The notes beneath the pieces were generated by a model. That model did no database searches. It was not told the DNA's origin and saw only the letters and a list, made by a program, of their open reading frames with translations. The translations under genes were made by a program, and so were the position numbers. DNA of 16,247 nt from Flavobacterium psychrophilum (GTDB lineage: Bacteria; Bacteroidota; Bacteroidia; Flavobacteriales; Flavobacteriaceae), in NCBI GenBank assembly GCA_945869365.1, contig CAMBOW010000040.1, positions 1-16,247 on the forward strand, written 5' to 3'. Shown here piece by piece: positions 13,794 through 16,247 of this stretch (its first letter is position 1; each line of letters begins with the position of its first letter).

Positions 13794-15713
13794 ATGTCAA
13801 AATCAATTTTTCAACGGATGATAAACAAATTTCAAAATTGGTTTGCGGAACTAAAAATTATTTTTTGGACATTTCAGATCATTTGTTTCCTATTACTTTT
13901 TGGATGTCAAGAATCGACTAAAGAAAAATCGCACGCACCAAAAACGTTCAATTCAATAAGTACGCAGAAACAATTTGATTCTAAATCCACTAAGAAACAA
14001 TGGGAATTTGTTTTAGAAATTGTTTCAAGCAAATTTACAAATCAAAATCAGGTTGATGAATGGTTGGTAAAGAATTCCCCAATATTATTTTCAAATACTC
14101 AGGAAGTTCCAATTAATGATTTAAAAAAAATTAATTATAAACTTTACAATCCAAACCCGACTCAACCTGCTTTACTCTTTGCGGAGTTTACTCTGAAGTA
14201 TTCTAGCAATCAAAAAGATCATAGTTTGAATGGCTATCCAGCAGCAACGATGTCAAATCATTATCAAGAATCAAAACAGTTGGATAGTGTAAATAAATAC
14301 AATTTAATACTTAAAAAGTCTCTTCCATTTGTTGATTCAAGTCGCCTAGAAATTATTTATTATACGAATAACGCAAATTCATTAAAAGATAATGGCGATT
14401 TGTTTGAATCGGCTATTAATTACAACAAGGCTTTAGACTTAATTCAGAAAGATGATTCAACAACAACTTTTACATTAATCACTAATTTGTCTGATATTTA
14501 TTATGAATTAGATTATCCTGATAAAGCCAAATATTTCATTGATTCAGCAAGGTCAATTATTTCTTTCAATAATTGGACGGTCGAAGCATTGAATCATGCT
14601 GGGATGGTGTATTCTAAAACTAAAGATTATTCGCCTGCTAAGTCGTGCTTTTTGCGGGCTATTAAAAAATCTAATACTGACGAAAATCTAATAAGTCTGG
14701 CGCAATCATATTCAAATTATGCCAATTTTAATCGGAAAATTAAAAAGTATTCTGCAGCATTTGAATATATGGATAAATCTGATTCACTATGTAAAGTATT
14801 AGGTGTTGATTTTGGCATTTTAATTAATAGAATTAATCGCGCCGAATTATATTATGATCTCAAAGATTTCAAAATGGCCGTAACGGAACTTAAAACTTTC
14901 AAAGCTGATTTACCAAAATTCAACAGTCCAAAATTAGAAATAGCATACTACGAACTTTCCTATCGAATAAATGATGCCATTGGAAATAGTAATCTTGCCA
15001 ATAGCATGTATCGTTCCTATAAGGAGAAAAAAGAAGTTTATTTTGGGGACCTTACAAGAAGTATTTTAGCCGAATGGGAACTTGCTACTGAGAATGAAAA
15101 AAATATTAAAGTTAAAGCAAGCTATTCTCTTCAAAAAGAAAAGCTTTCGAAAGAGAAATACATACTTATTTTAGGTGCTTCTTTTCTTTTTTTAGCGCTC
15201 ACTTTATTCTTTTTTATTCGTAATAGAAAGCAACTACTCGATAGAGAAAAGATAAATCAAGAAAAACAAAAAATTGCTTTTGAATTGGAATTAAAGTCAA
15301 AACAACTTATTTCTGAATCGCTGAAAAATTTAACGATTCAAAATACAAAAGAAGAGTTATTGATTCAATTAGAAGAAATTATTCAAGATATTCCAAAATT
15401 GTATCACATCAAATTTGACCTACTAAAACGCAGACTAAAACAGCAAAAATCATCTAGCATTTTAAACGAATTTGAAACACGATTCACCGGTGTATATGAG
15501 CAATATTACGAGAAACTGAAAAGTCTAGCTCCTGAACTCAGTCCTAATGATCTGCGCATTTGTGCTTTAATGCGATTAAATATTTCAACAAAAGAAATCG
15601 CATTATTAACGAACAAAACCATCGGAACCGTAGATAACACGCGAAGTTCTATTCGCAAAAAACTAAAGCTGGACGAAGAAACTAATCTACAAGAGTTTTT
15701 GTTGGACGTATAA
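13794..15713 (+). CDS. Membrane-anchored TPR sensor with C-terminal LuxR-type helix-turn-helix
   Basis: The 639-residue product has a hydrophobic N-terminal segment ending in LLLFGC (Cys38), which may be a lipobox. A region of helical pairs from about 155 to 435 follows, with TPR-like units (for example LSDIYYELDYPDKAKYFIDS and NRAELYYDLKDFKMAV). A clear membrane helix lies at 456-476 (YILILGASFLFLALTLFFF), a charged coiled coil at 478-530, and a helix-turn-helix at about 582-625: LSPNDLRICALMRLNISTKEIA, then TVDNTRSSIRKKL as recognition helix. Known relatives in Bacteroidota place the TPR part in the periplasm and the DNA-binding part in the cytoplasm, making a one-component transmembrane regulator. 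Its target is unknown; the secreted-protein gene 149 bases downstream is the natural candidate. The start may instead be the ATG at 13818, which gives a shorter signal. Base composition is clearly AT-richer than in the core genes. Confidence 0.82.
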   Translation: MSKSIFQRMINKFQNWFAELKIIFWTFQIICFLLLFGCQESTKEKSHAPKTFNSISTQKQFDSKSTKKQWEFVLEIVSSKFTNQNQVDEWLVKNSPILFSNTQEVPINDLKKINYKLYNPNPTQPALLFAEFTLKYSSNQKDHSLNGYPAATMSNHYQESKQLDSVNKYNLILKKSLPFVDSSRLEIIYYTNNANSLKDNGDLFESAINYNKALDLIQKDDSTTTFTLITNLSDIYYELDYPDKAKYFIDSARSIISFNNWTVEALNHAGMVYSKTKDYSPAKSCFLRAIKKSNTDENLISLAQSYSNYANFNRKIKKYSAAFEYMDKSDSLCKVLGVDFGILINRINRAELYYDLKDFKMAVTELKTFKADLPKFNSPKLEIAYYELSYRINDAIGNSNLANSMYRSYKEKKEVYFGDLTRSILAEWELATENEKNIKVKASYSLQKEKLSKEKYILILGASFLFLALTLFFFIRNRKQLLDREKINQEKQKIAFELELKSKQLISESLKNLTIQNTKEELLIQLEEIIQDIPKLYHIKFDLLKRRLKQQKSSSILNEFETRFTGVYEQYYEKLKSLAPELSPNDLRICALMRLNISTKEIALLTNKTIGTVDNTRSSIRKKLKLDEETNLQEFLLDV

Positions 15714-15862
15714 CTCAATGTTTTGATTATGAATTTATTATGTTTTTATCATGAGATAATTGTGAGTTGTTTATTTGCGTATATTAGATAAACATTAGAT
15801 GGCTCTTTCAAATAACTGATGTGGTTGGTCGAACTTTGAGACCAATTTTAGAATCAGTTTAC

Positions 15863-16247
15863 ATGAGAAATAATTTTCTTATTTACAGCTTATTTCTCGC
15901 TATCGGAATAATGCCTTTTACATCAAGCGCTCAACATCTTACAATCAGCACATCTGGTGAAGCGGGTACTTCGGGAACCAACTGGAGTATCTCGGGAAAC
16001 ACTCTCACTGCATCCAATTCAGGAAATTCAAATATTCATCCGAGTGTAATTCAGAATCATTTGGCATCAAATCCACTTACAGTTTATGCTGGAAGTGTCA
16101 TTTTTAATGCCAACATTACGAGTAGTACTGCAAATAATTTAAGTATTTGGTCTAATACGCACATAACGAATACATCAGCAACGACCATCACTACCCAAGG
16201 GGGTAATGTTTTATTTGCATCAAATGTTGATGATGCAACAGATGGAG
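15863..16247 (+). CDS. N-terminal part of a secreted, beta-repeat surface protein (runs off the window)
   Basis: An ATG at 15863 opens a frame that stays open to the window end (128 codons). It begins with a Sec signal peptide: RNN, a hydrophobic stretch and a cleavage site after TSSA, before Gln24. The mature part is dominated by Ser, Thr, Asn and Gly with short alternating strands such as LTVYAGSVIFNANIT, NLSIWSNTHITNT and GGNVLFASNVDD. This suggests a beta-helix of the filamentous-haemagglutinin or 'beta strand repeat' type. In Flavobacteria such proteins are often large adhesins exported by the type IX system, but the C-terminal sorting domain would lie beyond the window. The 149-base gap before it holds only weak promoter candidates (GAACTTTG at 15831-15838) and a small hairpin TTATC/GATAA (15746-15759). 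Confidence 0.72.
   Translation, partial: MRNNFLIYSLFLAIGIMPFTSSAQHLTISTSGEAGTSGTNWSISGNTLTASNSGNSNIHPSVIQNHLASNPLTVYAGSVIFNANITSSTANNLSIWSNTHITNTSATTITTQGGNVLFASNVDDATDG

Noticed and set aside
13727..13921. Open reading frame of 64 codons overlapping the start of the TPR-HTH gene
   Set aside because: It overlaps the signal region of a well-supported gene in another frame and shows no protein-family features.
15746..15759. Hairpin TTATC-ATGA-GATAA after the TPR-HTH gene as terminator
   Set aside because: The stem is 5 bp, almost all A-T, and has no T tract after it.
1..16247. CRISPR arrays, insertion sequences, transposase or integrase genes, rRNA and known riboswitches
   Set aside because: No spaced repeat arrays, terminal inverted repeats with a transposase frame, rRNA-like stretches or recognised riboswitch cores were seen on either strand.

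Overview
The window comes from a Bacteroidota chromosome, most likely a Flavobacterium-like member of the Flavobacteriaceae. Three things point there. Putative promoters match the Bacteroidota consensus (TTG or TTTG, about 19-21 bases, TAnnTTTG) rather than the sigma-70 one. Starts have almost no Shine-Dalgarno sequences. The gene families (DUF5686 outer-membrane protein, DUF4290, DUF493, START-like protein, short RecQ next to fmt, TPR-HTH regulator) are typical of this group.

Layout. 1-184 is the 3' end of an unrecognised gene, which shares a bidirectional terminator with a convergent outer-membrane beta-barrel gene (247-846, minus). The 847-1116 gap holds that gene's promoter, a phased array of TTATTAACA-like words and the aroQ promoter. 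aroQ (1117-1545) and a DUF5686 protein (1554-4010) form a plus-strand unit. A minus-strand operon from 7250 down to 4005 encodes a DUF493 protein, a DUF4290 protein, MurA and a CDF metal transporter. Its last stop codon interlocks with that of the DUF5686 gene. Divergent from it lie an AAA_28-type ATPase (7397-7936), recQ (8016-9908) and fmt (9908-10855), the last two overlapping by one base. Then come the HU gene (11033-11305) with strong promoter and terminator, yqgE (11404-11964), a convergent class IV aminotransferase (minus) again sharing a palindromic stop, a START-like protein (minus), and an elongator-type tRNA-Met (13389-13462) with its own promoter and terminator.

The character changes after the tRNA. 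A gene-free stretch of 331 bases (13463-13793) carries a GC-richer, strongly folded element (13587-13712). It is followed by visibly AT-richer DNA encoding a membrane-spanning TPR sensor with a C-terminal LuxR-type helix-turn-helix (13794-15713) and the start of a secreted, probably beta-helical surface protein (15863 to the window end). I read this as the edge of an accessory region next to a tRNA gene, with a regulator and its likely target.

Functionally the core genes cover aromatic amino-acid (shikimate) synthesis, peptidoglycan precursor synthesis, metal transport, DNA repair, initiator-tRNA formylation and nucleoid structure. The points most worth a second look are the structured element after the tRNA, the TPR-HTH regulator and its neighbour, a promoter that appears to sit inside a terminator hairpin at 12792-12833, the recurrent TTATyAACA words upstream of aroQ and HU, and the Cys-to-Asp change in the MurA active site.
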